A stretch of DNA of 64,000 nucleotides. Origin: Cohnella sp. WQ 127256. GTDB lineage: Bacteria > Bacillota > Bacilli > Paenibacillales > Paenibacillaceae. This document shows positions 47,277-58,809 of this stretch, one piece after another. The stretch covers positions 620,001-684,000 of the forward strand of contig NZ_JAMZCY010000001.1 of assembly GCF_024519285.1 (NCBI RefSeq), given 5' to 3'. Position 1 is the stretch's first letter, and each line of letters begins with the position of its first letter. The notes under the pieces are model-generated. The model was not told where the DNA came from, ran no database searches, and saw only the letters and a list, made by a program, of their open reading frames with translations. A program made the position numbers and the translations under genes.

Positions 47277-48275
47277 ATGAAGACAGCAACAACAGTAGGT
47301 ATTCAGAAAAAGCAGTTTGCATTTCATGCAGGGCTGCAGCAGTTTTTGGCTTTCGGAAGCTTGATCTTACTCGTCATCTTTTTCTCGATAGCGTCAAGTA
47401 ACTTTTTCCACTTTTCTAACATCGTCGGAATTTTGCTGTCCACAGCAGTAATTGGCGTACTCGCACTTGGTGCAACGTTCATTATCGTTACTGGCGGGAT
47501 TGACTTATCGGTCGGTACGGTTATGACTCTAAGTGCAGTCATGACGGGCGTATTCATTACGATGTGGGGACTACCGGTGTGGGTTGGTGTTATCGGTGGC
47601 TTACTGACGGGCGCGCTATGCGGACTCATCTCCGGCTTTGTTATCGCACGACTGGGCATTCCCCCGTTTATTGCGACGCTGGCCATGATGATGATTGCCA
47701 AGGGGCTTGCACTGGTCATCTCAGGAACGAAGCCCATCTATTTCACGGATAACGAAGTATTTATGGAGATCGCTTTAGGATCAGTGCTCGGTGATCTGAT
47801 CCCCGGCTTCGATATTCCGAATGCGGTGCTCATTTTCTTCCTTGCTGCGATCATCGGAAGTATAGTACTTGCTCGTACCATTATCGGACGTTATAACTTC
47901 GCGATTGGCAGTAATGAGGAAGCGACTCGCTTATCTGGTGTCGATGTGCGGAAATGGAAGATCATTATTTACATGATTGCGGGTTTATTTACCGGTCTTG
48001 CAGGTGTTCTGATGGCATCAAGACTTAACTCAGCTCAGCCGGCTCTTGGTATGGGTTATGAGCTGGAAGCAATTGCAGCTGTTGTCATTGGTGGTACCTC
48101 ACTGAATGGTGGTAAAGGCTCGATTGTAGGTACAGTGATCGGTGCGTTAATTATGAGTGTTCTGACGAATGGACTACGTATTATGTCGGTACCTCAGGAA
48201 TGGCAGACGGTCGTTGTCGGTTTAGTTATTTTACTAGCTGTGTATGCGGATATCTTACGACGTCGCAAAGCTTAA
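47277..48275 (+). CDS. CUT2 sugar ABC transporter permease (RbsC/AraH type)
   Basis: 332 residues, polytopic, about 8-10 helices. Family hallmarks are IVTGGIDLSVGTVMTLSAV, GFVIARLGIPPFIATLAMM, IGSNEEATRLSGVDVRKWK (the cytoplasmic coupling loop) and AVVIGGTSLNGGKGSIVGTV. It forms the membrane channel for the preceding double ATPase. A GAGAGGGAG site precedes the ATG. Confidence 0.93.
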   Translation: MKTATTVGIQKKQFAFHAGLQQFLAFGSLILLVIFFSIASSNFFHFSNIVGILLSTAVIGVLALGATFIIVTGGIDLSVGTVMTLSAVMTGVFITMWGLPVWVGVIGGLLTGALCGLISGFVIARLGIPPFIATLAMMMIAKGLALVISGTKPIYFTDNEVFMEIALGSVLGDLIPGFDIPNAVLIFFLAAIIGSIVLARTIIGRYNFAIGSNEEATRLSGVDVRKWKIIIYMIAGLFTGLAGVLMASRLNSAQPALGMGYELEAIAAVVIGGTSLNGGKGSIVGTVIGALIMSVLTNGLRIMSVPQEWQTVVVGLVILLAVYADILRRRKA

Positions 48276-48345
48276 CTTTGGTATCTTCTCCATTGGAGAT
48301 TATATAAATCACGTACTCATCATTCATTCAAAAGGGGATAAGAAC

Positions 48346-49353
48346 ATGAAAAAGGCATGGTTATTGGCGGTATTGGCACTTGTATTGGTCATCAGCGCTT
48401 GCGGTTCCAAGGATAACAATAAGGGCAGCAACGCTTCGCCATCCGCAAAGGCTAGTTCAGAAGCGCCTGCGGCAGACGGACAAAAGATGTACATTCCGAT
48501 CATCTCCAAGGGATTCCAGCATCAGTTCTGGCAAGCTGTTAAGATTGGTGCAGAGAAAGCGGCTGCTGAGTTAAATGTTGAGATTACGTTCGAAGGCCCT
48601 GAGACGGAATCACAGATCGACAAGCAGCTTGAAATGCTTCAGGTCGCATTAGACAAAAAGCCGAGCGCAATTGGATTCGCTGCTCTGGACAGCCAAGCTT
48701 CAATTCCATATTTGAAAAAAGCGCAAGATGCGGGCATCCCGATTATTGCATTTGACTCCGGTGTTGAAAGCAATATCCCGGTTGCCTCAGTAGCAACGAA
48801 CAACGCTGTAGCTGCAGGTATCGCAGCTGATAAGATGGCTGAGTTGATCGGCAGTGAAGGCGAAGTTGCAGTTATCGCACATGACCAAACAAGCCGCACA
48901 GGTATTGATCGTCGCGATGGCTTCGTAAACCGTATGAAAGAAAAATATCCGAACATCAAGATTGTTGACATTCAATATGGCGGCGGAGATCACCTGAAAT
49001 CAACTGACCTTGCTAAAGCGATCATGCAAGCTTACCCTAACCTTAAAGGCATCTTCGGTACGAACGAAGGCTCCGCGATCGGAGTAATCAATGCAGTAGC
49101 CGAAACGAAAAAAGAAGGCAAAATTATTGTTGTCGGTTTTGATTCCGGTAAAGCACAAATTGATGGGATCAAAAATGGTTTGATGGCGGGTGCAGTTTCC
49201 CAAAATCCAATAGGTATTGGCTATGAAACAGTAAAAGCGGCCGTTGCAGCTGCTAAAGGTGAGAAGGTTGATCCTGTAATCGATAGTGGCTTCGTATGGT
49301 ACGACAAATCGAATATCGATTCGGAAGAAGTTAAAGCTGTAATTTATGAATAA
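48346..49353 (+). CDS. CUT2 sugar-binding lipoprotein
   Basis: 335 residues. A lipoprotein signal peptide (KKAWLLAVLALVLVISAC, lipid-modified Cys19), a Ser/Ala-rich linker, and a type I periplasmic binding fold (IPIISKGFQHQFWQAVKIGA, IPIIAFDSG, IVVGFDSGKAQIDGI). It captures the sugar outside the membrane for the adjacent permease. The open frame extends to 48244, but ATG 48346, with AAAGGGGATA upstream and the signal peptide directly after it, is clearly the start. Confidence 0.93.
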   Translation: MKKAWLLAVLALVLVISACGSKDNNKGSNASPSAKASSEAPAADGQKMYIPIISKGFQHQFWQAVKIGAEKAAAELNVEITFEGPETESQIDKQLEMLQVALDKKPSAIGFAALDSQASIPYLKKAQDAGIPIIAFDSGVESNIPVASVATNNAVAAGIAADKMAELIGSEGEVAVIAHDQTSRTGIDRRDGFVNRMKEKYPNIKIVDIQYGGGDHLKSTDLAKAIMQAYPNLKGIFGTNEGSAIGVINAVAETKKEGKIIVVGFDSGKAQIDGIKNGLMAGAVSQNPIGIGYETVKAAVAAAKGEKVDPVIDSGFVWYDKSNIDSEEVKAVIYE

Positions 49354-49401
49354 GCTAAAAATAGCTATCGTATATTAAGTTTACAACCATGTTAAACATA
49401 G

Positions 49402-49447
49402 AAGCTGTCTCAGAGGGTCTGTATTGACCCTTTGAGACAGCTTTCTT
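49402..49447 (+). terminator. Strong terminator after the sugar ABC operon
   Basis: 18-bp arms (49402-49419 and 49426-49443, one G-T pair) with a 6-base loop, followed by the T-rich TTCTTTATT. Confidence 0.9.
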
Positions 49448-49531
49448 TATTGAGTTGACCTATTTTAGGTAGGTATTTCCATCTGGGTGTCGAAGTTTAA
49501 TTAGGAGCCCATCCTTGAGGAGGAATGAATA

Positions 49532-49942
49532 ATGGAAGTCCAACAACCTATCTTTAAAGATAATAATTTCACCTTAACGAAGGAACTGTTCATAAGTGGT
49601 AATACGCGATATGCCATACAGCATCTATGCTCCATTAAGCTAGTCAAATCCAGGCGACAAATACCATATACGTTACTGATCCTTGAAATACTTCTGATCG
49701 TTACGGGTTTGATGTGGGACTTCAAATTTCATTCCATCTTAACTTTGGTTGGTAGTCTTGGGTTTATTGCTAATGCGTTAATTTATGTTTTAGTGAAACC
49801 GGTTCATAAGTTAACGCTAGTATTCTCTTCTGGCGAAAAAGAGATCATTGGGGTTACGGATTATGCTTACCTCGAAGGTCTAGCAAACTCCTTCAGCCAT
49901 TGTATGGTGGAAACGAAGCAGAGGGGCTTAATGATTAGCTAA
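49532..49942 (+). CDS. Small two-helix membrane protein of unknown function
   Basis: 136 residues. An N-terminal soluble part (NNFTLTKELFISGNTRYAIQHLCSIKLVKS), two close membrane helices (LLILEILLIVTGLMW and ILTLVGSLGFIANALIYVLV), then a soluble C-terminus containing LTLVFSSGEKEIIGVTD. It resembles DUF6232-type bacterial proteins, which have this strand-helix-helix-strand layout, but I am not certain of the family. GAGGAGGAATGA lies just before ATG 49532. It stands alone between two terminators. No function is proposed. Confidence 0.7.
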   Translation: MEVQQPIFKDNNFTLTKELFISGNTRYAIQHLCSIKLVKSRRQIPYTLLILEILLIVTGLMWDFKFHSILTLVGSLGFIANALIYVLVKPVHKLTLVFSSGEKEIIGVTDYAYLEGLANSFSHCMVETKQRGLMIS

Positions 49943-49976
49943 TGTCCCAATAAAATAACTAACGATGTAGAGAAAG

Positions 49977-50012
49977 AGCTGTCCCATAAGTAACTCTTTG
50001 GGCAGCTTTTTT
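49977..50012 (+). terminator. Terminator after the small membrane protein gene
   Basis: AGCTGTCCCA (49977-49986) pairs with TGGGCAGCT (49999-50007), leaving one bulged A, and is followed by TTTTTT. Confidence 0.75.
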
Positions 50013-50110
50013 GCATTTTCTATCGATTATGTTTTTTGCGAGTATGTATTCCTTCCGGTTGTTGTTGAAATCGTGAAATCTGAATGGGTAAGGGAGGCTG
50101 ACTGAAGCTA

Positions 50111-50941
50111 TCAACCTCGTCTACCGTAAGACCTCCGAAACTGCTCCGGGCTAACTCCCTCTATTTTCTTAAATACGGAGCTGAAATAGCTAGGATTATC
50201 GAACCCAATCCGAAGGGCGATGTCCTGCATCTTCATATTCGGCTCACGGAACATCCATTCCTTGCTCTTATTGATTCGTTCTCGGTTGACGTACTCCATA
50301 GGTCTCATCTTTAACGTAATCTTAAACAGGTGACACAGATATTGCGGACTGACCTCAATGCAATGAGCCATCTCGTCAATCGTAATTGGACGGTGGCAGT
50401 TGGCTTCAATGAATTGGGTTACGGGATGGAGCTTCATGTAATTGTGGGCTGTCGAAGGCGAGTTTGTCCAGACGCTTCTCATAAGATCCAGTAGGAATGA
50501 ATAAAGGAGCTTCGAGCATTCCATAGCTAAGAAGGGGTGTCCTGTAGATGACATATTGTAAATATTCGTGATATGCATGATTAGACTATCTGGAGTCGTT
50601 AATGTGAAGACACCTGATCTCGTTATTCCAGATTGCTGGAGAAGTTGGGGTACGAGGCTGCCGTTAAAAGAAACCCAATGGACTCCCCAAGGCTCAGATA
50701 ACGGCTGGTACATATGAGCTTCATTCGGAAATAGTAAAAATCCTTGACCTGGTTTGACAGGATAGATTTGATTGTTGATCAATAGTTCACCTGTACCTGC
50801 AATAGCTTGCAGCCATTGATAATCTGGAAACCCGTCAGGACGCTTCGTGCGCTCTTGGGATTCCCAGTACCCGATACTGGTCAAGTATAGCGGAAGCTGG
50901 GCGTCCTTCTCGGTCACGACAGGGAAGGAGGGTTTGGTCAT
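50111..50941 (-). CDS. AraC-family regulator (cupin sensor + HTH_18)
   Basis: 276 residues. An N-terminal AraC-type cupin ligand-binding domain (AGTGELLINNQIYPVKPGQGFLLFPNEAHMYQP) and a C-terminal double HTH (ITIDEMAHCIEVSPQYLCHLFKITL ... MQDIALRIGFDNPSYFSSVFKKIEGVSPEQFRR). Divergent orientation, sharing a 113-base AT-rich promoter gap with the beta-galactosidase gene, suggests it activates the lacZ/alpha-galactosidase pair in response to a sugar. The ribosome binding site before ATG 50941 is poor, so the true start could be slightly downstream. Confidence 0.9.
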   Translation of the reverse strand: MTKPSFPVVTEKDAQLPLYLTSIGYWESQERTKRPDGFPDYQWLQAIAGTGELLINNQIYPVKPGQGFLLFPNEAHMYQPLSEPWGVHWVSFNGSLVPQLLQQSGITRSGVFTLTTPDSLIMHITNIYNMSSTGHPFLAMECSKLLYSFLLDLMRSVWTNSPSTAHNYMKLHPVTQFIEANCHRPITIDEMAHCIEVSPQYLCHLFKITLKMRPMEYVNRERINKSKEWMFREPNMKMQDIALRIGFDNPSYFSSVFKKIEGVSPEQFRRSYGRRG

Positions 50942-51051
50942 GAGGGATCACTACTTTCATATTTTGATAGTCATGTGAATATTGTTAAATACAAAAAGGA
51001 TAGATATCATTTTATAATATGAATATAGTTATATTATTATAGGGAGTGTAA

Positions 51052-54180
<3,129 letters not shown>

Positions 54181-54225
54181 ACTGGCTGTACAATATGTAG
54201 ATTATAAATATATCGGAGGATCAAT

Positions 54226-56415
54226 ATGGGAATTCATTACAATGAGGAACATCGTTTATTCCATCTACAGGGCCCGAATACAAGTTACATTATCCAATTA
54301 AACAAGAACGGTGTGCCTATGCATGCTTATTGGGGGCGCAAAGTGTCGGATGCGCCGTGGGTGGGAATGCTTAATTTTCAGGAGCGTGCTTCCTTCTCAC
54401 CTAATCCTTACCCGGAAGATCGGACGATCTCCTTCGATACCCTTCCACAAGAATACCCGGCGTATGGGAGCAGTGATTTTCGTCACCCTGCCTATCAAGT
54501 TCAGCTTGAGGATGGTTCAACGATTACAGAGCTTACTTACGTCGAGCATCGGATATCGTCTGGCAAACCGCAGCTAAAGGGCTTGCCTTCAACATATGCA
54601 GAGAACGATTCGGAAGCACACACGTTGGAGCTAGAACTGCAGGATGAGAAAAGCGGATTGCGTGTAATGCTCATCTATTCCGTATTTGCAGAGCATGATG
54701 CGATCGTAAGATCGGTCAAATTAAAGAATAAGGGCAATACAACACTGCGCCTGCTTCGGGCATTAAGTGGTAGCGTGGATTTCCGTCACGATAAGTTTCA
54801 TTTTCTACAGCTATCAGGAGCTTGGTCGCGGGAAAGGGATATGTTCAGACGACAGGTCGTTCCGGGTATCCAATCGGTCGAAAGTCGTAGAGGGTCGAGC
54901 AGTCATCAGCAAAACCCATTTATCGCTCTCGTTTCCCCGAATACGGATGAGGAGCAAGGTGAAGCTTATGGCTTCAGTCTCGTTTACAGCGGAAGCTTCA
55001 TCGCTCAAGCGGAGGTCGACCAATTCCGGACGACTCGGGTTACAATGGGGATTAATCCGTTTGATTTCGAATGGCGATTAGAGGCAGGGCAAGAGTTCCA
55101 AACCCCAGAAATGGTCATGGTGTATTCCGGAGCGGGGCTCGGTGGAATGTCGAGAATCTATCATCGTTTATACCGGAGCCGATTGTGTCGTGGTATTCAC
55201 CGTGATCGCACGAGGCCGGTTCTCGTGAATAACTGGGAGGCGACCTACTTTCAATTCAATGCGGATAAGATTGAGAATATCGCAAAGGTTGGACAAGAGC
55301 TTGGTATAGAGCTATTCGTATTGGATGACGGCTGGTTTGGTCATCGGGATAACGATGACTCTTCGCTAGGCGACTGGAAGGTTGATTACCGTAAGTTGCC
55401 TGGTGGTTTAGCGGATCTGGCAGAGCGGGTGAATCGACTCGATATGCAGTTTGGTTTATGGTTCGAGCCGGAGATGGTTTCTCCGGACAGTGATTTGTAT
55501 CGTGCACATCCAGACTGGTGCCTTCATGTTCCTGATCGTAGGCGAACTGAGGCACGTCAGCAGTTAATTCTTGATCTATCTCGTGAGGATGTATGTGAAT
55601 ATTTAATCGAATCTATCGGCTCAGTACTTCGTTCTGCTCCAATCACATACGTGAAGTGGGATATGAACCGTAACATGACGGAGATTGGCTCTGCATTGTT
55701 AGCGCCTGAGCGGCAGCGTGAAACCGCGCATCGTTACATGCTTGGCTTATACAAGGTGTTGGAAACAATTACCTCTGAATTTCCAAACATCTTATTCGAG
55801 AGCTGTTCTGGGGGAGGCGGTCGCTTCGATCCAGGTATGCTCTATTACATGCCACAAACATGGACAAGTGATAATACGGATGCCGTGAGTCGCTTGCGGA
55901 TTCAATACGGGACGAGTATGGTTTATCCGATTAGCACGATGGGAGCCCATGTATCCGCAGTTCCGAATCACCAGGTGCATCGCATGACTTCGCTGAAGAC
56001 ACGAGGGGATGTAGCGATGTCTGGTAACTTTGGCTATGAGCTGGACTTAACACAGTTGACTGATCTTGAGAAAGATCAAATAAAAGCCCAAGTGCAGCAG
56101 TACAAAGAAATTCGCCATCTCGTGCAATTTGGTGACTTTTATCGGCTGCGCAGTCCATTCGAAGGCAATGATACTTCCTGGATGATGGTTGCGGGGGATG
56201 GATCTGAAGCATTCGTTGTGTATGTACGAGTGTTGGCCGAGCCGAATGCGCCACTCGATTGGCTCAAATTCAAGGGTCTAGATCCGGATGCGAAATATCA
56301 GGTTGGAGATGAGGAAGCCCTCTATGGAGGCGATCAGCTCATGTATGCCGGTCTAGCCATTCCAAAATTAGATGGGGACTATCAGAGCTATACGTGGCGC
56401 CTCATTAAAAAATAA
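54226..56415 (+). CDS. GH36 alpha-galactosidase
   Basis: 729 residues, matching Geobacillus/Paenibacillus cytoplasmic GH36 enzymes. The N-terminal beta-supersandwich is followed by the TIM barrel, with nucleophile Asp479 in YVKWDMNR and acid/base Asp549 in WTSDNTDAVSR; LFVLDDGWFGHRDND and SCSGGGGRFDPGMLYY are also diagnostic. It releases terminal alpha-1,6-galactose from melibiose, raffinose or galactomannan oligosaccharides. GGAGG precedes ATG 54226. No signal peptide, so it acts on imported oligosaccharides. Confidence 0.94.
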   Translation: MGIHYNEEHRLFHLQGPNTSYIIQLNKNGVPMHAYWGRKVSDAPWVGMLNFQERASFSPNPYPEDRTISFDTLPQEYPAYGSSDFRHPAYQVQLEDGSTITELTYVEHRISSGKPQLKGLPSTYAENDSEAHTLELELQDEKSGLRVMLIYSVFAEHDAIVRSVKLKNKGNTTLRLLRALSGSVDFRHDKFHFLQLSGAWSRERDMFRRQVVPGIQSVESRRGSSSHQQNPFIALVSPNTDEEQGEAYGFSLVYSGSFIAQAEVDQFRTTRVTMGINPFDFEWRLEAGQEFQTPEMVMVYSGAGLGGMSRIYHRLYRSRLCRGIHRDRTRPVLVNNWEATYFQFNADKIENIAKVGQELGIELFVLDDGWFGHRDNDDSSLGDWKVDYRKLPGGLADLAERVNRLDMQFGLWFEPEMVSPDSDLYRAHPDWCLHVPDRRRTEARQQLILDLSREDVCEYLIESIGSVLRSAPITYVKWDMNRNMTEIGSALLAPERQRETAHRYMLGLYKVLETITSEFPNILFESCSGGGGRFDPGMLYYMPQTWTSDNTDAVSRLRIQYGTSMVYPISTMGAHVSAVPNHQVHRMTSLKTRGDVAMSGNFGYELDLTQLTDLEKDQIKAQVQQYKEIRHLVQFGDFYRLRSPFEGNDTSWMMVAGDGSEAFVVYVRVLAEPNAPLDWLKFKGLDPDAKYQVGDEEALYGGDQLMYAGLAIPKLDGDYQSYTWRLIKK

Positions 56416-56474
56416 GAAGGTCATGAATGAACTCTCTTGCTGTTGCAAAGACTAACCTCTTGGAGGTGAGTCAT

Positions 56475-56717
56475 ATGGAACAACAGGATGGGAAGCAACA
56501 ACAGATTGTAGCTGTTCGCAAAAATGGGGATGGCGATATCGTGGAAATGCAGCTGTCATCTGGTCAAGTTGTAGGCTATAAAGAAGCTCAGCAAATGGCC
56601 AAAAACGATGAAATTGCAAACGTCAATGTGTTTAAGGGTCGTGACGGGGACGAGCACCTGCGCTCTGATCCAGACGGTCGTACAGACAACAACCTAGATC
56701 AACTGCCAACTTTTTAA
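56475..56717 (+). CDS. DUF3892 domain small protein
   Basis: 80 residues starting at ATG 56475 behind TTGGAGGTGAG. The upstream in-frame ATG 56427 lacks such a site. IVAVRKNGDGDIVEMQLSSGQVVGYKEAQQMAKND matches the short DUF3892 family common in Bacilli, of unknown function. The acidic tail (DGDEHLRSDPDGRTDNN) is also typical. It is probably unrelated to sugar use, though it may be read through from the alpha-galactosidase gene. Confidence 0.82.
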   Translation: MEQQDGKQQQIVAVRKNGDGDIVEMQLSSGQVVGYKEAQQMAKNDEIANVNVFKGRDGDEHLRSDPDGRTDNNLDQLPTF

Positions 56718-56725
56718 CGGATGGT

Positions 56726-56757
56726 AAAGAAACCGTGGATAACGCGGTTTCTTTTTT
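56726..56757 (+). terminator. Terminator before araA
   Basis: Perfect 10-bp arms AAAGAAACCG (56726-56735) and CGGTTTCTTT (56745-56754) with a 9-base loop and a run of Ts. Confidence 0.88.
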
Positions 56758-56897
56758 TGTCTACTTATGAAGGGGAGCTCCTTAAGTACTGGTATGTACA
56801 ACATTGAATATATATTAGAAGGAGTCTTCGTTTATTATGAATAAATAATAAATATCTGGTTGTATTAAGCCTAAAATAGCAGTAATATAAGTTTATT

Positions 56898-56916
56898 ATC
56901 ATGTACGTACAAGTTT
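56898..56916. promoter_or_regulatory. AraR-type operator upstream of araA
   Basis: The 10-base palindrome TGTACGTACA (56902-56911), within ATGTACGTACAA, matches the core of the Bacillus subtilis AraR box (TTGTACGTACAA). It lies about 40 bases before the araA start. A weaker half-match ATGTACAAC lies near 56804-56812. AraR represses arabinose genes until L-arabinose binds; araR itself is not in the window. Confidence 0.7.
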
Positions 56917-56952
56917 GAATTTTATCATTTAACAATAATGGAGGGTTTCCTT

Positions 56953-58437
56953 ATGTTGCAATTGAAGCATTATGAATTCTGGTTTATTACAGGTAGCCAA
57001 CATTTGTACGGTCCTGAAACTTTGGAGGAGGTTGCTACCCATTCCGAAGAGATAGCGCGAAGCTTAGCAAGTGACTCTAACGTTCCATTCCCGATTGTAT
57101 TCAAATCAGTCGTTAAAACTTCTCAGGAGATCCGCCAAATTTGCATTGAGGCAAATTCGAGTGAATCCTGCGCGGGTATCATCACGTGGATGCATACGTT
57201 TTCACCTGCAAAAATGTGGATTGCTGGGCTTTCTGAGCTTCGCAAGCCTTTGCTTCACTTGCATACCCAATATAATCGAGATATCCCTTGGGATACGATC
57301 GACATGGATTTCATGAATACAAACCAAGCTGCTCATGGGGATCGCGAATATGGCTTTATCGGTGCTCGTATGGGCATTGCTCGCAAAGTCGTTGTCGGTT
57401 ATTGGCAGGATAAGCAGGTTCGTAATAGAATCGGTGGATGGATTCGCACTGCAGCGGCTTACTCGGAGAGTCGTCAGTTAAAGGTTGCACGCTTCGGAGA
57501 CAATATGCGTCAAGTTGCCGTTACGGATGGGGATAAGGTTGAAGCGCAAATAAAGTTTGGCTGGGAAGTGAATGGTTACGGCGTTGGTGATCTCGTTGAA
57601 CGTGTTAATGCAGTATCGGAACAAGCGGTTAACGAGCTGTTGGCAGAGTATGATGAGAAATACACCATTGTTGAAGAAGGTCGCACAGAAGGGTCTGTTC
57701 GTAACGCCATTGCGTATCAAGCTCGTATTGAGATTGCGCTGAAATCATTCTTAGAAGAAGGTGGATACACAGCTTTCACAACGACATTCGAGGATTTACA
57801 TGGCTTGGAGCAACTGCCTGGACTCGCTGCTCAACGGTTAATGGAGCAAGGTTACGGCTTCGCAGGAGAAGGGGATTGGAAAACCGCGGCACTCACTCGT
57901 CTTGTGAAAATTATCGCTGGGGGTGTGGATACTTCGTTCATGGAAGATTATACCTATCACTTTGAACCTGGCAATGAGCTCGTGCTTGGGTCACATATGC
58001 TGGAGGTGTGTCCGACATTAGCTGCTTCCAAGCCTCGCATCGAGGTTCATCCTCTCGGAATCGGAGGTAAAGCGGATCCTGCACGCATCGTGTTCGATGG
58101 GAAGGGCGGATCGGCGATCAATGTGTCTGTTGTAGACATGGGTAACCGTTTCCGAATGATTGTAAATGAAGTTGAAGGTGTAAAAGTAGATCAAGCAATG
58201 CCGAAGCTGCCGGTAGCACGAGTACTGTGGAAGCCGCAGCCTTCCTTACAGCTAGGAGCAGAAGCATGGATATTAGCTGGTGGTGCCCATCACACCGTAT
58301 ATTCCTTCGCTGTCACGACAGAGCAAATGCTAGACTTCGCGGAAATTGTCGGAATCGAATGCGTTGTTATCGATAAGAACACGAACCCAGTACAATTCCG
58401 CAATGAGCTACGCTGGAGTCAGGTTGCTTGGAAATAA
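56953..58437 (+). CDS. araA: L-arabinose isomerase
   Basis: 494 residues. It converts L-arabinose to L-ribulose (some homologues also D-galactose to D-tagatose) with Mn2+ or Mg2+. The N-terminus HYEFWFITGSQHLYGPETL and the active-site segments TTTFEDLHGLEQLPGLAAQRLM, GYGFAGEGDWKTAALTR, HMLEVCPTLA and GGAHHTVYSF are characteristic. ATG 56953 is correctly spaced behind GGAGGG (56940-56945); ATG 56938 lies ahead of that site. The gene is single: ribulokinase and epimerase genes are not adjacent. It is preceded by an AraR-like operator and followed by its own terminator. Confidence 0.95.
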   Translation: MLQLKHYEFWFITGSQHLYGPETLEEVATHSEEIARSLASDSNVPFPIVFKSVVKTSQEIRQICIEANSSESCAGIITWMHTFSPAKMWIAGLSELRKPLLHLHTQYNRDIPWDTIDMDFMNTNQAAHGDREYGFIGARMGIARKVVVGYWQDKQVRNRIGGWIRTAAAYSESRQLKVARFGDNMRQVAVTDGDKVEAQIKFGWEVNGYGVGDLVERVNAVSEQAVNELLAEYDEKYTIVEEGRTEGSVRNAIAYQARIEIALKSFLEEGGYTAFTTTFEDLHGLEQLPGLAAQRLMEQGYGFAGEGDWKTAALTRLVKIIAGGVDTSFMEDYTYHFEPGNELVLGSHMLEVCPTLAASKPRIEVHPLGIGGKADPARIVFDGKGGSAINVSVVDMGNRFRMIVNEVEGVKVDQAMPKLPVARVLWKPQPSLQLGAEAWILAGGAHHTVYSFAVTTEQMLDFAEIVGIECVVIDKNTNPVQFRNELRWSQVAWK

Positions 58438-58477
58438 AGGAATAGGAACATAAGGATAAGCTAATCCAAATAAGTTC

Positions 58478-58513
58478 AAACCCCCGATCATGTAGTGAGA
58501 TCGGGGGTTTTTC
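58478..58513 (+). terminator. Terminator after araA
   Basis: Perfect arms AAACCCCCGATC (58478-58489) and GATCGGGGGTTT (58499-58510) with a 9-base loop and TTTTT tail. Confidence 0.93.
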
Positions 58514-58809
58514 TATGTGGTTTAGGGTGTGGTGAATGTGACAATTATCACTTACACGGGAAAGTTTTACAAATAGGATAAAACTATACATCTTGCCGAA
58601 AATTAGCATAAGTACAGATAAATTGTAGAAGGCTGAAATCCTAGGTATAACAGAGCTTAAGTCCGTATGGAAATGTATTCTGCGCCAATTGTAATTCTCA
58701 GAAACGGGGGAAATCCCCCATTCCAGATGTTAACCGCTTTCATAAATGTGACAAATTATTGAATTTAATAGGCTAAGTTATCATTTGCAGTTTCTGAGGT
58801 GAACGGGGT
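58514..58809 (+). promoter_or_regulatory. Gene-free leader region before the MASE3 diguanylate cyclase/phosphodiesterase
   Basis: About 296 bases without a gene. A compact GGGGG-AAAT-CCCCC hairpin (58706-58719) lies about 90 bases before the start codon and is not followed by a T run. I looked for the c-di-GMP-I riboswitch core and did not find it. A sigma-D-like GCCGAAAA (58595-58602) occurs but its -35 spacing is wrong. The region may hold a structured leader, but I cannot name one. Confidence 0.3.

Noticed and set aside
58579..58602. Sigma-D promoter (TAAA ... GCCGAAAA) before the MASE3 gene
   Set aside because: The spacer is only 12 bases where about 15 is required, and the -10 match is partial.
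58514..58809. c-di-GMP (GEMM) riboswitch in front of the c-di-GMP gene
   Set aside because: The conserved GGCAAACC and GACGCAAAGC core elements are absent.
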